A stretch of 64,000 nt of DNA, taken from NCBI RefSeq assembly GCF_900108875.1, contig NZ_FNYJ01000002.1, forward strand, positions 531,383-595,382. The letters run 5' to 3'. The position numbers were made by a program, and so were the translations under genes. The stretch comes from Pseudomonas sp. NFR16 (GTDB lineage: Bacteria > Pseudomonadota > Gammaproteobacteria > Pseudomonadales > Pseudomonadaceae). The notes under the pieces were generated by a model that was not told where the DNA came from, ran no database searches, and saw nothing but the letters and a program-made list of their open reading frames with translations. How positions within the stretch are numbered: the stretch's first letter is position 1; each line of letters begins with the position of its first letter. Shown in pieces: positions 46,073-55,881 of the stretch.

Positions 46073-47362
46073 TCAATGATCTTCGTGCAGATAAGCCGGC
46101 TTTTTCGGCAAGCGCAGGCTGAACAGGAAGGCAATCGCCATCATGGCGGTGACGTACCAATAGAACGTGTTTTCCATGCCCATGTTCTTCAGACCCAGCG
46201 CAACGTATTCCGCCGAACCACCGAAGATCGCGTTCGCTACGGCGTAGGCCAGGCCGACGCCCAGCGCACGGACCTGCACCGGGAACATCTCGGCTTTGAC
46301 CAGCCCGCTGATCGAGGTGTAGAAGCTGACGATGGCCAGCGCCAGCGTGATCAGGATGAATGCCATGATCGGGCTGGTCGTGGTTTTCAGCGTCAACAGC
46401 AGCGGAACCGTGCAGAGCGTACCCAGGCCGCCGAACCACAGCATCGAGGCGCGGCGCCCGATCTTGTCAGCGAGCGCGCCGAACACCGGTTGCATGCACA
46501 TGTACAGAAACAACGCACCGGTCATGATGTAGCTCGCGACCTTGGCGTCCATGTGCACGGTATTCACCAGGTATTTCTGCATGTACGTGGTGAAGGTGTA
46601 GAAAATCAGCGAACCACCGGCGGTGTAGCCCAGCACAGTGATGAACGCCGCTTTGTTGTCGCGGAACAACGCGGCCATGCTGCCGGCGTCCTTGTCCTGG
46701 CGTGCTTCGGCGGTGGTGGTTTCCTTCAACGAGCGGCGCAGCAACAGCGAGATGACGGCGGCAACGGCGCCGACCACGAAGGGAATCCGCCAGCCGTAGG
46801 CTTTTAGCTCATCGGCAGAAAGAAATTGCTGCAGGATGACCACGGTCAGAACCGCCAGCAACTGGCCGCCGATCAACGTCACGTATTGGAATGAGGCGAA
46901 GAATCCGCGCTGCCCCCGCAACGCGACTTCACTCATATAGGTGGCCGTCGTGCCGTATTCACCACCGACCGACAAGCCTTGCAGCAGACGCGCCACCAGC
47001 AAAAGAAACGGCGCCCACGCGCCAATCGAGGCGTACGTCGGCAGACAGGCGATGACCAGCGAGCCACCGCACATCATGAGGACGGAAATCATCATCGAGT
47101 TTTTGCGGCCATGCTTGTCGGCCACGCGACCGAACAGCCACCCGCCAATCGGACGCATCAGGAAGCCGGCTGCGAACACGCCTGCGGTATTGAGCAATTG
47201 CACGGTCGGGTCGTCGGACGGGAAGAAAGCCGGTGCGAAATAGATTGCGCAGAAGGCGTAAACATAGAAGTCGAACCATTCCACGAGGTTGCCTGAAGAG
47301 GCGCCCACAATCGCAAAAATCCGTTTGCTCCTTTCTTCTCCGGTGTAGTGAGTCGTTGTCAT
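46073..47362 (-). CDS. pcaT: MHS-family dicarboxylate permease (PcaT-like)
   Basis: A 429-residue MHS-family symporter with [45 protein letters not shown] and [19 protein letters not shown]. It is a paralogue of the kgtP-like gene at 25463. Position between pcaF and pcaD fits PcaT, a 3-oxoadipate/dicarboxylate transporter. ATG 47362 follows GGGGAT. The longer frame to 47503 runs into the hairpin region and is unlikely. Confidence 0.85.
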   Translation of the reverse strand: MTTTHYTGEERSKRIFAIVGASSGNLVEWFDFYVYAFCAIYFAPAFFPSDDPTVQLLNTAGVFAAGFLMRPIGGWLFGRVADKHGRKNSMMISVLMMCGGSLVIACLPTYASIGAWAPFLLLVARLLQGLSVGGEYGTTATYMSEVALRGQRGFFASFQYVTLIGGQLLAVLTVVILQQFLSADELKAYGWRIPFVVGAVAAVISLLLRRSLKETTTAEARQDKDAGSMAALFRDNKAAFITVLGYTAGGSLIFYTFTTYMQKYLVNTVHMDAKVASYIMTGALFLYMCMQPVFGALADKIGRRASMLWFGGLGTLCTVPLLLTLKTTTSPIMAFILITLALAIVSFYTSISGLVKAEMFPVQVRALGVGLAYAVANAIFGGSAEYVALGLKNMGMENTFYWYVTAMMAIAFLFSLRLPKKPAYLHEDH

Positions 47363-47466
47363 TATTTTATCCCCAGTTTTTATAAGACCAGCTTCAGACC
47401 ACCAGTCTACGACATAGTCTGTAATACTTAGACTTAAGCAGTAACACTTCGACATCACAAGGACAA

Positions 47467-47519
47467 CCGCCCGAGCCATCAAGTTGCCTTTTCGTGGAGG
47501 CAACCAACGACTCGGGTGG
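47467..47519. promoter_or_regulatory. Nested hairpin between pcaF and pcaT
   Basis: Outer arms 47467-47475 and 47511-47519 (CCGCCCGAG against CTCGGGTGG, one mismatch) enclose perfect inner arms GTTGCCT (47483-47489) and AGGCAAC (47498-47504). It lies in the 177-bp gap of an otherwise tightly packed operon and has no T-tract. It may be an attenuation, processing or stability element that sets different expression for the enzymes and the transporter. Confidence 0.5.
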
Positions 47520-47539
47520 CTGATTTGGTTGTGTAGCGC

Positions 47540-48742
47540 TTAGCGCTCGATCGCCAGGGCCAGGCCCTGCCCAACGCCGACGCACATGGTTGCCAATCCT
47601 TTGCTGCCGCCGGTCTTCTCCAATTGATGCAATGCTGTGAGGACCAGACGCGCGCCGCTCATCCCCAGCGGGTGTCCGAGCGAAATCGCTCCGCCGTTCG
47701 GGTTGACCTTGGGCGAATCGTCTGCAAGGCCGAGTTCGCGCATGACCGCCAGGCCCTGGCTGGCGAACGCTTCGTTGAGCTCGATGACGTCGAAGTCCGA
47801 GACCGCCAGACCCAGCCGCTCCACCAGTTTGCGAACGGCCGGCACCGGTCCGATGCCCATGACGCGAGGTTCGACACCGGCGCTGGCCATGCCCAGCACG
47901 CGGGCGCGTGGGGTCAGACCGTGCTTTTTCACCGCATCGGCCGACGCAAGAATCATCGCCACCGCGCCATCATTCAGGCCTGCCGCGTTGCCTGCCGTGA
48001 CCGTGTTGCCAGGGCCGTTGACCGGCTTGAGTTTGCTCAGTGCCTCCAGACTGGTGTCTGCACGAGGGTGCTCGTCCCTGTCGACGATGGTTTCGCCCTT
48101 CTTGTGGGCGATGCGCACCGGCACGATTTCCTCAGCGAAGAAACCCGAGGCCTGCGCCGCTGCGGTCCGTTGCTGACTGCGCAAGGCAAAGGCGTCCTGA
48201 TCTTCGCGAGAAACCTTGAAATCCTGCGCCACGTTGTCGCCGGTCTGCGGCATCGTTTCGACACCGTACTGGTCTTTCATCTGCGGATTGACGAAGCGCC
48301 AGCCCAAGGTGGTGTCTTCCAACTTCTGGCCGCGACCGAACGCTGTGTCTGCCTTGCCCATCACGAATGGCGCGCGGGACATCGATTCGACGCCGCCGGC
48401 AATCGCCAGCTCCATTTCGCCACAGGCAATGGCGCGGAAAGCCGTGCCCACCGCATCGAGGCCCGATGCGCACAGGCGATTCAACGTCACGCCGGGTACG
48501 GTTTCCGGCAGTCCCGCCAGCAGCGCGGCCATGCGCGCCACGTTGCGGTTGTCTTCACCGGCCTGGTTGGCACAGCCGAGGAACACCTCGTCGACCTGAT
48601 TCCAGTCGACCGAAGGATTGCGCTCCATCAACGCCTTGATCGGCAAGGCCGCCAGGTCGTCGGCACGAACGGTTGCCAATGCGCCACCGAGCCGGCCGAT
48701 GGGCGTGCGGATCGCGTCGCAGATAAATACTTCACGCATCAT
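47540..48742 (-). CDS. pcaF: 3-oxoadipyl-CoA thiolase
   Basis: A 400-residue thiolase that splits 3-oxoadipyl-CoA into succinyl-CoA and acetyl-CoA, the last step of the beta-ketoadipate pathway. The acyl-accepting Cys is in [11 protein letters not shown], the His in GHPLGMSG and the second Cys in CVGVGQG. The ATG overlaps the pcaJ stop; a second ATG follows directly and has GGAG 7 nt upstream, so either could be used. Confidence 0.94.
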   Translation of the reverse strand: MMREVFICDAIRTPIGRLGGALATVRADDLAALPIKALMERNPSVDWNQVDEVFLGCANQAGEDNRNVARMAALLAGLPETVPGVTLNRLCASGLDAVGTAFRAIACGEMELAIAGGVESMSRAPFVMGKADTAFGRGQKLEDTTLGWRFVNPQMKDQYGVETMPQTGDNVAQDFKVSREDQDAFALRSQQRTAAAQASGFFAEEIVPVRIAHKKGETIVDRDEHPRADTSLEALSKLKPVNGPGNTVTAGNAAGLNDGAVAMILASADAVKKHGLTPRARVLGMASAGVEPRVMGIGPVPAVRKLVERLGLAVSDFDVIELNEAFASQGLAVMRELGLADDSPKVNPNGGAISLGHPLGMSGARLVLTALHQLEKTGGSKGLATMCVGVGQGLALAIER

Positions 48743-49518
48743 GCTTCTCCCGGCGCCTGACCGTGAGCGGCAGCGGTACGCGCTTCCAGATCACGCAGGG
48801 CGTTCAATTCGTATTCGGAAGGTGCTTCGGACACCGCCACATTGTCGGCAAAGCGAACGTCCCAGCCGGTCGCGGCGATCACCTGTTCACGGGTAACGCC
48901 TGGGTGCAGCGTGGTGACGACGAACTCATGGGTGTCGGCTTCAGGTTCCATGATGCACAGGTCGGTGATGATCCCGACCGGGCCCGCCCCAGGCAGACCG
49001 AGGCGTTTGCGCGAGTCACCGCCCTCGCCATGGCCGACCGACGTTACAAAATCCAGTTTGTTGACGAAAGCCCGCGCGGACTGTTTCAGGATGATCAGCA
49101 CTTGCTTGGCCGAACCTGCAATCTCCGGCGCGCCACCGGCACCCGGCAGACGCACTTTCGGGTTGTGATAATCGCCGACCACCGTGGTATTGATGTTGCC
49201 AAAACGGTCGACCTGCGCAGCGCCAAGGAATCCGACATCCACCCGACCGCCTTGCAGCCAGTAGCGGAAAATCTCACTGGTCGAGACCACCGTGTCAGCG
49301 GTTTCCGCCAGTTCCCCATCGCCAATGGACAGCGGCAGAACATTGGGCTTCGCGCCGATGGGGCCGGATTCGTAGATCAGCACGACGTCAGGCGATGAGG
49401 TCAGTCGGGCAAGGTTGGCCGCCTTGGATGGCAAACCGATGCCGACGAAGCAGACCGAGCCATTCTTCAAACGGCGGGCAGCGGCCACGGTCATCATTTC
49501 ACTGGTGGTGTAGGTCAT
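48739..49518 (-). CDS. pcaJ: 3-oxoadipate CoA-transferase, subunit B
   Basis: A 259-residue beta subunit of the enzyme that moves CoA from succinyl-CoA to 3-oxoadipate. The catalytic glutamate lies in the [10 protein letters not shown] segment, followed by the [15 protein letters not shown] motif. It starts inside the pcaI stop codon (TAATG) and overlaps pcaF by 4 bp, so all three are translationally linked. Confidence 0.93.
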   Translation of the reverse strand: MTYTTSEMMTVAAARRLKNGSVCFVGIGLPSKAANLARLTSSPDVVLIYESGPIGAKPNVLPLSIGDGELAETADTVVSTSEIFRYWLQGGRVDVGFLGAAQVDRFGNINTTVVGDYHNPKVRLPGAGGAPEIAGSAKQVLIILKQSARAFVNKLDFVTSVGHGEGGDSRKRLGLPGAGPVGIITDLCIMEPEADTHEFVVTTLHPGVTREQVIAATGWDVRFADNVAVSEAPSEYELNALRDLEARTAAAHGQAPGEA

Positions 49519-50375
49519 TATTTTGCCTCCGAAGCGTGGGCCAGCTTGCTCTGGAATTCACGGAAATCACGCGTGCCGTGGATGTATTCGTCGATCCACG
49601 CGGTAAACGCCTCACGGTCACGGCCGATCGGGTCCCACGCCTGATAGAAACGATTGTCGCGCTCGTAGTAACCGTGGGCGTAGGAAGGATGCGCTCCGCC
49701 GGGAACCACACACACCGCGCTCAATGCCCAGGTAGGCAGGACGCAAGCGTTCATGGGGGCGTTGAGGTCATCGACGATTTCCTCGACAGTCACGATGCAG
49801 CGCTTGGCAGACAGCGCGGCTTCTTTCTGCACTCCGAGAATTCCCCACAGCAACACGTTGCCCTTGCGATCGGCCTTCTGCGCGTGGATTACGCTGACGT
49901 CTGGCCGCACGGAGGGCACCGCCGCCAGGACTTCGCCGGTAAAAGGACAGGTCACCGATTTGATCAGCGGATTGACCTTGGGCAAATCAGAACCGGCGTA
50001 GGCACGCAGCACCGCGAACGGCAGGCCGGAGGCGCCAGCCACGTAAGCATTGGCCAGGTCGGCGTGGCTGTGCTCTTCGATTTCCATCGGCTGCGGCCAC
50101 TGTTTTTCGACGGCGTCACGCAGCCGGTGCAGGGACCCGACGCCAGGGTTACCGCCCCACGAGAAAATCAGCTTCTTCGCACAGCCTGCACCGATCAACT
50201 GGTCGTAGATCAGATCCGGAGTCATGCGAACCAGCGTCAGGTCTTTCTTTTTCTGACGAATGAGTTCGTGACCGGCCGCTGTAGGAATCAGATGGGTGAA
50301 GCCTTCCAGCGCAACGGTGTCGCCATCGTTGACGAATTGCTTCACGGCATCGTGCAGGGAAAGAATTTCAGCCAT
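49518..50375 (-). CDS. pcaI: 3-oxoadipate CoA-transferase, subunit A
   Basis: A 285-residue alpha subunit of the same transferase, with DGDTVALEGFTHLIPTAAGHELIRQ and FSWGGNPGVGSLHRLRDAVE, the typical CoA-transferase family I pattern. ATG 50375 has GGAG about 7 nt upstream and is preferred over the ATG at 50393. It heads the pcaIJF-T-D set. A perfect PcaR-type palindrome lies 107-135 bp upstream. Confidence 0.94.
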   Translation of the reverse strand: MAEILSLHDAVKQFVNDGDTVALEGFTHLIPTAAGHELIRQKKKDLTLVRMTPDLIYDQLIGAGCAKKLIFSWGGNPGVGSLHRLRDAVEKQWPQPMEIEEHSHADLANAYVAGASGLPFAVLRAYAGSDLPKVNPLIKSVTCPFTGEVLAAVPSVRPDVSVIHAQKADRKGNVLLWGILGVQKEAALSAKRCIVTVEEIVDDLNAPMNACVLPTWALSAVCVVPGGAHPSYAHGYYERDNRFYQAWDPIGRDREAFTAWIDEYIHGTRDFREFQSKLAHASEAK

Positions 50376-50481
50376 GGGGTGCTCCAGGTTCAAATCTCGA
50401 TCGGTGGACGGCGCAAGGACATCAGCGCCGGGATGAAATCGAGGTTATGCCTGAGCAAGAAAAGCGACAATCCGATAATCG

Positions 50482-50510
50482 ACTATCTGTTCGATAATCG
50501 AACAGATAGT
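50482..50510. promoter_or_regulatory. PcaR operator upstream of pcaI: perfect 29-bp palindrome
   Basis: Fourteen-base arms starting ACTATCTGTTCGAT are exactly symmetric about base 50496. The core GTTCGATAATCGAAC matches the PcaR recognition motif GTTCGATAATCGC. A second, partial copy (TCCGATAATCGA, 50471-50482) abuts it. Confidence 0.8.
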
Positions 50511-50523
50511 GAGAGGACAGAAT

Positions 50524-51390
50524 TCAGGTGAACAGCTGAGTACTCAAGTCTCGGCTAGCGTCGAGCATGATCGGGAGAAACTTCTGCTCCAGCTCGTTGC
50601 GCGTCACCCGGCCAGCGCTGGTGCTGACATTCAACGCGGCCAGGACCTGGCCCGATGCATCATAGACGGGCACGGCAATCGACCGCAGACCTTGTTCGAG
50701 CTCCTGATCGACGATGCACCAACCTTGTTGCCGAACTTGCTGCAGGCACTCGAGCAGCGCTTCGGGCGTGCGCAGCGTTCGACTGGTCTTGGGCTGCAGG
50801 TCAACGTGGTCCAGGTATTCGCGCAAAGAAACGTCGTCCAGCGCCGCCAGCAGAATCCTGCCCATCGACGTGCAATAGGCAGGAAGTCGCCCGCCCACCG
50901 CCAGATCAACGGAGATCAGTCGCTGGGTAGTGGCTGAGCGCGCGATGTAAAGGATGTCGTCTCCCTCCAGCGTCGCCATGTTGCAGGCTTCGTGCAGCTG
51001 ATTGCTCATACGGTCCAGATAAGGCTGGGACGACACCGCGAGCGGCGTGGAGGAGAGATAAGCATGGCCGAGGGTCAACACTTTCGGCAGTAATGAGTAG
51101 GTGCGGCCATCAGTGGTCGCGTACCCCAACTTGATCAGCGTGTGAAGGCAACGGCGCACGGCGGCGCGCGGAATCTCGGTTCGATGGCTGATCTGCGCGA
51201 TGGTCAGGTGCCGCTTGCGCTCCTGAAACGCTTGAATCACGGCAAGCCCGCGCGCCAGCGAGGTCATGAAATCCGGATCACCTGTGAGGGCCTGAATCCT
51301 CTTCGCGGGTGACGCCACAATAGGCGGCGCCAAAGAAGCAAAGGAATTACGCAGTTGATCGTTCATGCTGACACCGTTCGTCGCGGCCAT
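50524..51390 (-). CDS. pcaR: IclR-family regulator of the beta-ketoadipate pathway
   Basis: A 288-residue IclR-type regulator that responds to 3-oxoadipate and activates pca genes while controlling its own. The N-terminal winged helix (LTIAQISHRTEIPRAAVRRCLHTL) and the C-terminal effector domain (LPAYCTSMGRILLAAL, GWCIVDQELEQGLRSIAVPV) closely resemble P. putida PcaR. ATG 51390 has GAAGG about 5 nt upstream; ATG 51366 is an alternative with weaker context. Confidence 0.92.
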   Translation of the reverse strand: MAATNGVSMNDQLRNSFASLAPPIVASPAKRIQALTGDPDFMTSLARGLAVIQAFQERKRHLTIAQISHRTEIPRAAVRRCLHTLIKLGYATTDGRTYSLLPKVLTLGHAYLSSTPLAVSSQPYLDRMSNQLHEACNMATLEGDDILYIARSATTQRLISVDLAVGGRLPAYCTSMGRILLAALDDVSLREYLDHVDLQPKTSRTLRTPEALLECLQQVRQQGWCIVDQELEQGLRSIAVPVYDASGQVLAALNVSTSAGRVTRNELEQKFLPIMLDASRDLSTQLFT

Positions 51391-51449
51391 GCAGGCCTTC
51401 TGTTGCGCCACTCTCGCCTCTTTTTGCAAATGCGGCAAGGCTACTTTGG

Positions 51450-51479
51450 GCGATTATCGAACCATTGGCCGATAATCGC
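51450..51479. promoter_or_regulatory. Divergent pair of PcaR motifs upstream of pcaR
   Basis: GCGATTATCGAAC (51450-51462) is the exact reverse complement of the PcaR motif, and GGCCGATAATCGC (51467-51479) matches it at 11 of 13 positions in the opposite direction. Location 60-90 bp before pcaR fits autoregulation. Confidence 0.7.
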
Positions 51480-51724
51480 AATTGACCCGTCGCCCCGTTG
51501 CTTATACCTTTCACACGCCACCATGTGGCTTCTTGGAAATACTGGTCAGGTACCCACTGAGAAGTCCCAGGCACGGCCTTGCTCACCGCAAGGCCGTTTT
51601 TGTCTGTGCCCGCCACCACTTCCAGATACGCGCATGAGTTCGGATACATTCACGGCGTCCTACGCACCACCGCCTCAATTTACGTCGTCAGAATTTTGTC
51701 TCGGCACTTCTGAATCCTGAATAA

Positions 51725-52198
51725 CAAAGTTCTGTCACAACTCCGTTGGCTCTAAACTTCGGAACCTTCGTACAGCAAAATAGTATTTATCCCATCTAAT
51801 GGAACTGCGACACTTTCTACAGTTGACTCCTCTGTAGTTCTTGGAGATAGTAGCCATTCATTGACGATCTAAATGCTATAGCGTGTTTTCGATTCATCGC
51901 TTACCCGGCATGGATCCAACTCACGCAGGCCCTGCGCAACTCGTCGAGCAGGTTCAGCGATAGACAGGCCAGAAGCCAGGTCAATATGCCAGCATCCTGG
52001 CATCCAATAATGAATGTAGCTACGACAAGCTTGTCGTTCTGGTGCACGTAGCCGCAGTTATGAAATGTGCTAACACTTTCGCCGCGCCCTGATTGCGAAA
52101 GTCAGCCCTGGCAAACCGGCAATCCGGGCAGCGGGGGCCTTGGTAATTTCAGACGCTGCGTTATCGCCGGAATCAAACTCGACCATTCAGGTAATAAC
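51725..52198. other. Gene-free region with two strong palindromes
   Basis: This stretch is more AT-rich than its surroundings at first and has no supportable gene. ATGCCAG-catc-CTGGCAT forms a perfect hairpin at 51986-52003. ACGACAAGCTTGTCGT is a perfect 16-bp palindrome at 52022-52037, flanked by GTAGCTACG and CACGTAGC. It could be a degenerate repeat element or an unannotated small RNA. Nothing decides between these. Confidence 0.35.
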
Positions 52199-52396
52199 GT
52201 GACCAAAGATGAACTGCGCGCAGAACTAGAGCGCCAGGAACAACGTTACAAGGAAGTTTACGGTGGTGAAGTGACCACCTATGCCGCTCAACCCGAACCA
52301 GAGCGCAAACCGTGGCGCAAGCGAGCAAGCCTGCTCGATCAGGCGTTCAAGCAAGAACTGCAGAAGATGGAACAGGAACTGAAAGAAGAGCCTTGA
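52199..52396 (+). CDS. Small coiled, charged protein, GTG start
   Basis: A 65-residue soluble protein with a predicted helical N-terminus (KDELRAELERQEQRYKEVYGGEV), a proline-rich turn and a helical C-terminus (LLDQAFKQELQKMEQELKEE). The GTG at 52199 has CAGGT about 7 nt upstream; the longer frame from 52067 is low in coding character. I recognise no family. It precedes the phosphate transporter gene by 225 bp. Confidence 0.6.
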   Translation: MTKDELRAELERQEQRYKEVYGGEVTTYAAQPEPERKPWRKRASLLDQAFKQELQKMEQELKEEP

Positions 52397-52621
52397 GCGG
52401 TCTGGCAGTGCGTTCGACATGCGTCACTGACGGCCACTCGCCTCGCCCCTTCCCGGATTCAGCTAAGGTCGAAGCATGCGTGTGCGCTTCCCGACAGGAA
52501 GTCAATGGGCCGTATCGGCAGAAATTTCGTTGCAGCGTGCTACCAGTTGGCAGCTTGCCTATCGATTAGTTTTTTTTCTGTCATAATCCCGCCCCCTTAA
52601 TACCGGGTCAGAAAACCTTCC

Positions 52622-54094
52622 ATGATCGATTTATTCAGCGGACTGGATGCTTGGGTGATTGTGAGCCTGTTGCTCGCCCTGGCTTTTGTCCTCACCTTCG
52701 AGTTCATCAACGGCTTTCATGACACCGCCAACGCGGTGGCGACAGTCATTTATACCAAGGCCATGCCGCCACATCTGGCCGTGTTCTTCTCGGGGTTTTT
52801 CAACTTTCTCGGGGTATTGCTCGGCGGCGTCGGCGTGGCTTACGCCATCGTCCATCTGCTGCCGGTCGAGCTTCTGATCAACGTCAATACCGGTCACGGG
52901 CTGGCGATGGTGTTCTCCCTGCTGGCGGCGGCGATCACCTGGAATCTGGGCACCTGGTATTTCGGCATTCCCGCATCGAGCTCGCACACGCTGATCGGCT
53001 CGATCCTCGGCGTGGGACTGGCCAACGCGCTGATCAACCACATCCCGCTGGGCGAAGGCGTGAACTGGCAGAAGGCGATCGACATCGGGGCCTCGCTGGT
53101 TTTCTCGCCTCTGGCGGGCTTCATCGTCGCGGGTCTGGTGCTGATCGGCCTGAAAGCCTGGCGTCCCTTGTCCAAAATGCACAAGACGCCCGAGCAACGC
53201 CGCAAGCTCGACGACAAGAAGCATCCTCCGTTCTGGAACCGCCTCGTCCTGGTGATCTCTGCGATGGCGGTGAGCTTCGTACACGGCTCCAACGATGGCC
53301 AGAAAGGCATCGGCCTGATCATGCTGGTGCTCATCGGCATCGTGCCGGCTCAGTTCGTACTGGACCTGAGCACCACCACTTACCAGATCGAACGTACTCG
53401 CGACGCGACTTTGCACCTGAGTCAGTTCTATCAGCGCAATAATGCGACGCTGGGTGAATACCTCGCACTGGGCAAGGCGACGACAGGCGATCTGCCTGAG
53501 CGTTTCAGCTGCAACCCGGAGCAGACCGAGCCGACCATCGATGCGCTGCTGAACAATCTCAAAGGCGTCACCGACTACCACAGCCTGGCGCCTGAACATC
53601 GCATCGAAGTTCGCCGTTATCTGCTGTGCCTGGACGACACCGCGCGCAAAGTCGGCAAGCTGCCGGCGCTCGATGCCCGCGAGAAATCCGATCTGGAGAA
53701 GCTGCGTAAAGACCTGACCGCCACGACCGAATACGCGCCGTTCTGGGTGATTCTGGCCGTCGCGCTGGCGCTTGGCATCGGCACCATGGTGGGCTGGAAG
53801 CGCGTCGTGCTGACTATCGGTGAGAAGATCGGCAAGCAGGGCATGACCTACGCGCAGGGCATGTCCGCGCAGATCACCACCGCCAGTGCCATTGCCCTGG
53901 CCAACGTGTTCAGCCTGCCGGTTTCGACCACCCACATCCTGTCGTCCGGCGTCGCCGGGACCATGGTCGCGAACAACAGCGGCCTGCAAGGGGGCACCGT
54001 GCGCAACATCCTGCTGGCGTGGGTGCTGACATTGCCGGCCACCGTGCTGCTGTCTGCCGGCCTGTTCTGGCTGGCGTCCAAAGCATTGGCCTGA
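52622..54094 (+). CDS. pitA: Low-affinity inorganic phosphate transporter
   Basis: A 490-residue PiT-family inner-membrane symporter for phosphate (as metal-phosphate with protons). Two PHO4 halves carry the signature repeats EFINGFHDTANAVATVI and VSFVHGSNDGQKGIG, plus GIPASSSHTLIGSILG and SLPVSTTHILSSGVAG. A central soluble loop (about 255-375) separates them. The gene is alone, with a bidirectional terminator after it. Confidence 0.92.
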   Translation: MIDLFSGLDAWVIVSLLLALAFVLTFEFINGFHDTANAVATVIYTKAMPPHLAVFFSGFFNFLGVLLGGVGVAYAIVHLLPVELLINVNTGHGLAMVFSLLAAAITWNLGTWYFGIPASSSHTLIGSILGVGLANALINHIPLGEGVNWQKAIDIGASLVFSPLAGFIVAGLVLIGLKAWRPLSKMHKTPEQRRKLDDKKHPPFWNRLVLVISAMAVSFVHGSNDGQKGIGLIMLVLIGIVPAQFVLDLSTTTYQIERTRDATLHLSQFYQRNNATLGEYLALGKATTGDLPERFSCNPEQTEPTIDALLNNLKGVTDYHSLAPEHRIEVRRYLLCLDDTARKVGKLPALDAREKSDLEKLRKDLTATTEYAPFWVILAVALALGIGTMVGWKRVVLTIGEKIGKQGMTYAQGMSAQITTASAIALANVFSLPVSTTHILSSGVAGTMVANNSGLQGGTVRNILLAWVLTLPATVLLSAGLFWLASKALA

Positions 54095-54110
54095 CCCGAC
54101 CGATGTGAAA

Positions 54111-54138
54111 ATGCCCATTCATTGAATGGGCATTTTTT
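54111..54138. terminator. Bidirectional terminator after pitA
   Basis: ATGCCCATTC-att-GAATGGGCAT stem followed by a T-run; an A-run precedes it. It also lies at the end of the convergent YjgR gene. Confidence 0.9.
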
Positions 54139-54175
54139 TGTCCGGAAGTTGCTTGAACATCTCCGGCGGGAACCG

Positions 54176-55669
54176 TCACCGACGCTTCTTGCCCCCACCC
54201 AGCAATGACCCCATCAACCCACGCACCAGCTCTCGGCCGATCTGATTGGCCGCCTGACGCACCGCGCTTTTCATCGCCTGCCCAGCCAGCCCTCCCAGAA
54301 AACCGCCTGCCAGGTCGGCGAAGCCACCTTCGGGCCTGGCTTCGACAGGCGCAGGTGAAGCAGTGTCTTTTCCGGTCTCGCCTTTGCGCGCCAGCAGCAT
54401 TTCGTACGCCGACTCCCGGTCGACGGGCTTGTCATAGCGGCCGGACAGCGCCGACTGGCCGATCAACGCCGCGCGCTCCGATTCGCTCAGAGGTCCGATC
54501 CGCGATTGTGGGGGCGCGACCAGAACCCGCTGCACCATGGCGGGCGTGCCCTTGTCCTGAAGAGTGCCGACCAGCGCTTCGCCGATGCCCAGTTCGGTCA
54601 GTACGGCCAGCGCATCGAAGTCCGGATTGGGACGAAACCCCTCGGCCACGGCGCGCAGCGATTTCTGTTCTTTGCTGGTGAACGCGCGCAAGCCGTGCTG
54701 AATCCGCAGGCCAAGTTGCGCCAGAATGTTGTCCGGCAGATCCCCCGGCGACTGAGTCACGAAGTAGACGCCAACGCCCTTGGAGCGGATCAGCCGCACC
54801 ACTTGCTCCAGCCGATCCTGCAAGGCCTTCGGCGTGTCGGCGAAGAGCAGGTGGGCCTCATCGAAAAACAGCGCCAACAGCGGTTTGTCGGCATCACCCC
54901 GCTCGGGCAACTGCTCGAACAGCTCGGCCAGCAGCCACAGCAAGAAGGTCGCGTAGACCTTCGGCGCCTCGTGCACCAGCCGGCTGGCATCGAGCAGGTG
55001 GATGCGCCCGCGACCATCGCTGGCTGGCTGCAATAGGTCTTCGAGCTGCAAGGCGGGTTCACCGAACAACGCTTCGGCGCCCTGTTGCTCAAGGACCGCC
55101 AGACGCCGCAACAGGGCCTGACTGGAACCGGTGGTCATCAGCGCGCTGTCTTCGCCTAGCACCTCGGGGTGGTCCCGAAGATGATTGAGCAGGGCTTTGA
55201 GGTCCTTTATATCCAGCAGCAGCAGGCCTTCGCGATCCGCCACTTTGAACGCCGCATACAACGCCGATTGCTGACTGTCGGTCAGCTCCAGCAGGCTGCC
55301 CAGCAGCAACGGCCCCATTTCCGACAATGTAGTGCGCAACGGATGACCGGACTGACCGTGAACATCCCACAATGTCACGGGATATCCCTGCGGTTTGTGG
55401 TTCAGCCACGGCATACCGGCAATGCGTTCGGCGATCTTGCCCTGGGGAGTGCCAGCCACCCCCAGCCCGCAGAGGTCACCTTTGATGTCGGCGGCGAACA
55501 CCGCAACGCCAGCATCGCTGAAGACCTCTGCCAAGCGTTGCAACGTCACGGTCTTGCCGGTCCCGGTCGCCCCTGCCACCAACCCGTGACGGTTAGCCAG
55601 CCGCAACGCCTGGCCCACCGGTTCGCCGCTCGGATCAGCGCCGATCAGAATCTGTTGAGAATCAGACAT
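54176..55669 (-). CDS. YjgR-type (DUF853) HerA-like ATPase
   Basis: A 497-residue P-loop ATPase of the HerA/FtsK-like YjgR family. Walker A is GATGTGKT at 33-40 and Walker B is LLALFFDEAHLLF. A VTQSPGDLPDNILAQLG segment serves as sensor-like region. The C-terminus is glycine-rich (GGFLGGLAGQ, GSLLGGGKKRR). The family's substrate is unsettled; helicase or DNA-pump activity is inferred from the fold. It has no HerA-partner nuclease neighbour. Confidence 0.87.
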   Translation of the reverse strand: MSDSQQILIGADPSGEPVGQALRLANRHGLVAGATGTGKTVTLQRLAEVFSDAGVAVFAADIKGDLCGLGVAGTPQGKIAERIAGMPWLNHKPQGYPVTLWDVHGQSGHPLRTTLSEMGPLLLGSLLELTDSQQSALYAAFKVADREGLLLLDIKDLKALLNHLRDHPEVLGEDSALMTTGSSQALLRRLAVLEQQGAEALFGEPALQLEDLLQPASDGRGRIHLLDASRLVHEAPKVYATFLLWLLAELFEQLPERGDADKPLLALFFDEAHLLFADTPKALQDRLEQVVRLIRSKGVGVYFVTQSPGDLPDNILAQLGLRIQHGLRAFTSKEQKSLRAVAEGFRPNPDFDALAVLTELGIGEALVGTLQDKGTPAMVQRVLVAPPQSRIGPLSESERAALIGQSALSGRYDKPVDRESAYEMLLARKGETGKDTASPAPVEARPEGGFADLAGGFLGGLAGQAMKSAVRQAANQIGRELVRGLMGSLLGGGKKRR

Positions 55670-55881
55670 GTCTTTACCCACAAGTCGCAATTGATTTTCC
55701 CGAGCGCATCGAAGCCGCGGCCTGCATCGTCCGCAACCCACAGTGCCGGCCAGGTTGGCTTTTTCACTTTAGCCCAGGTGGCGCAATTCCCCCCGGAGAC
55801 GCTCATGGCGGCGGATATGTAACCGAACATCTATTCTCGGGAAGGGTCAACCAATGACGACAATCCGGACGGAGGCATACC

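Noticed and set aside
51355..51720. 121-residue plus-strand frame upstream of pcaR
   Set aside because: It covers the PcaR operator pair and the pcaR start, and has no coding character or SD.
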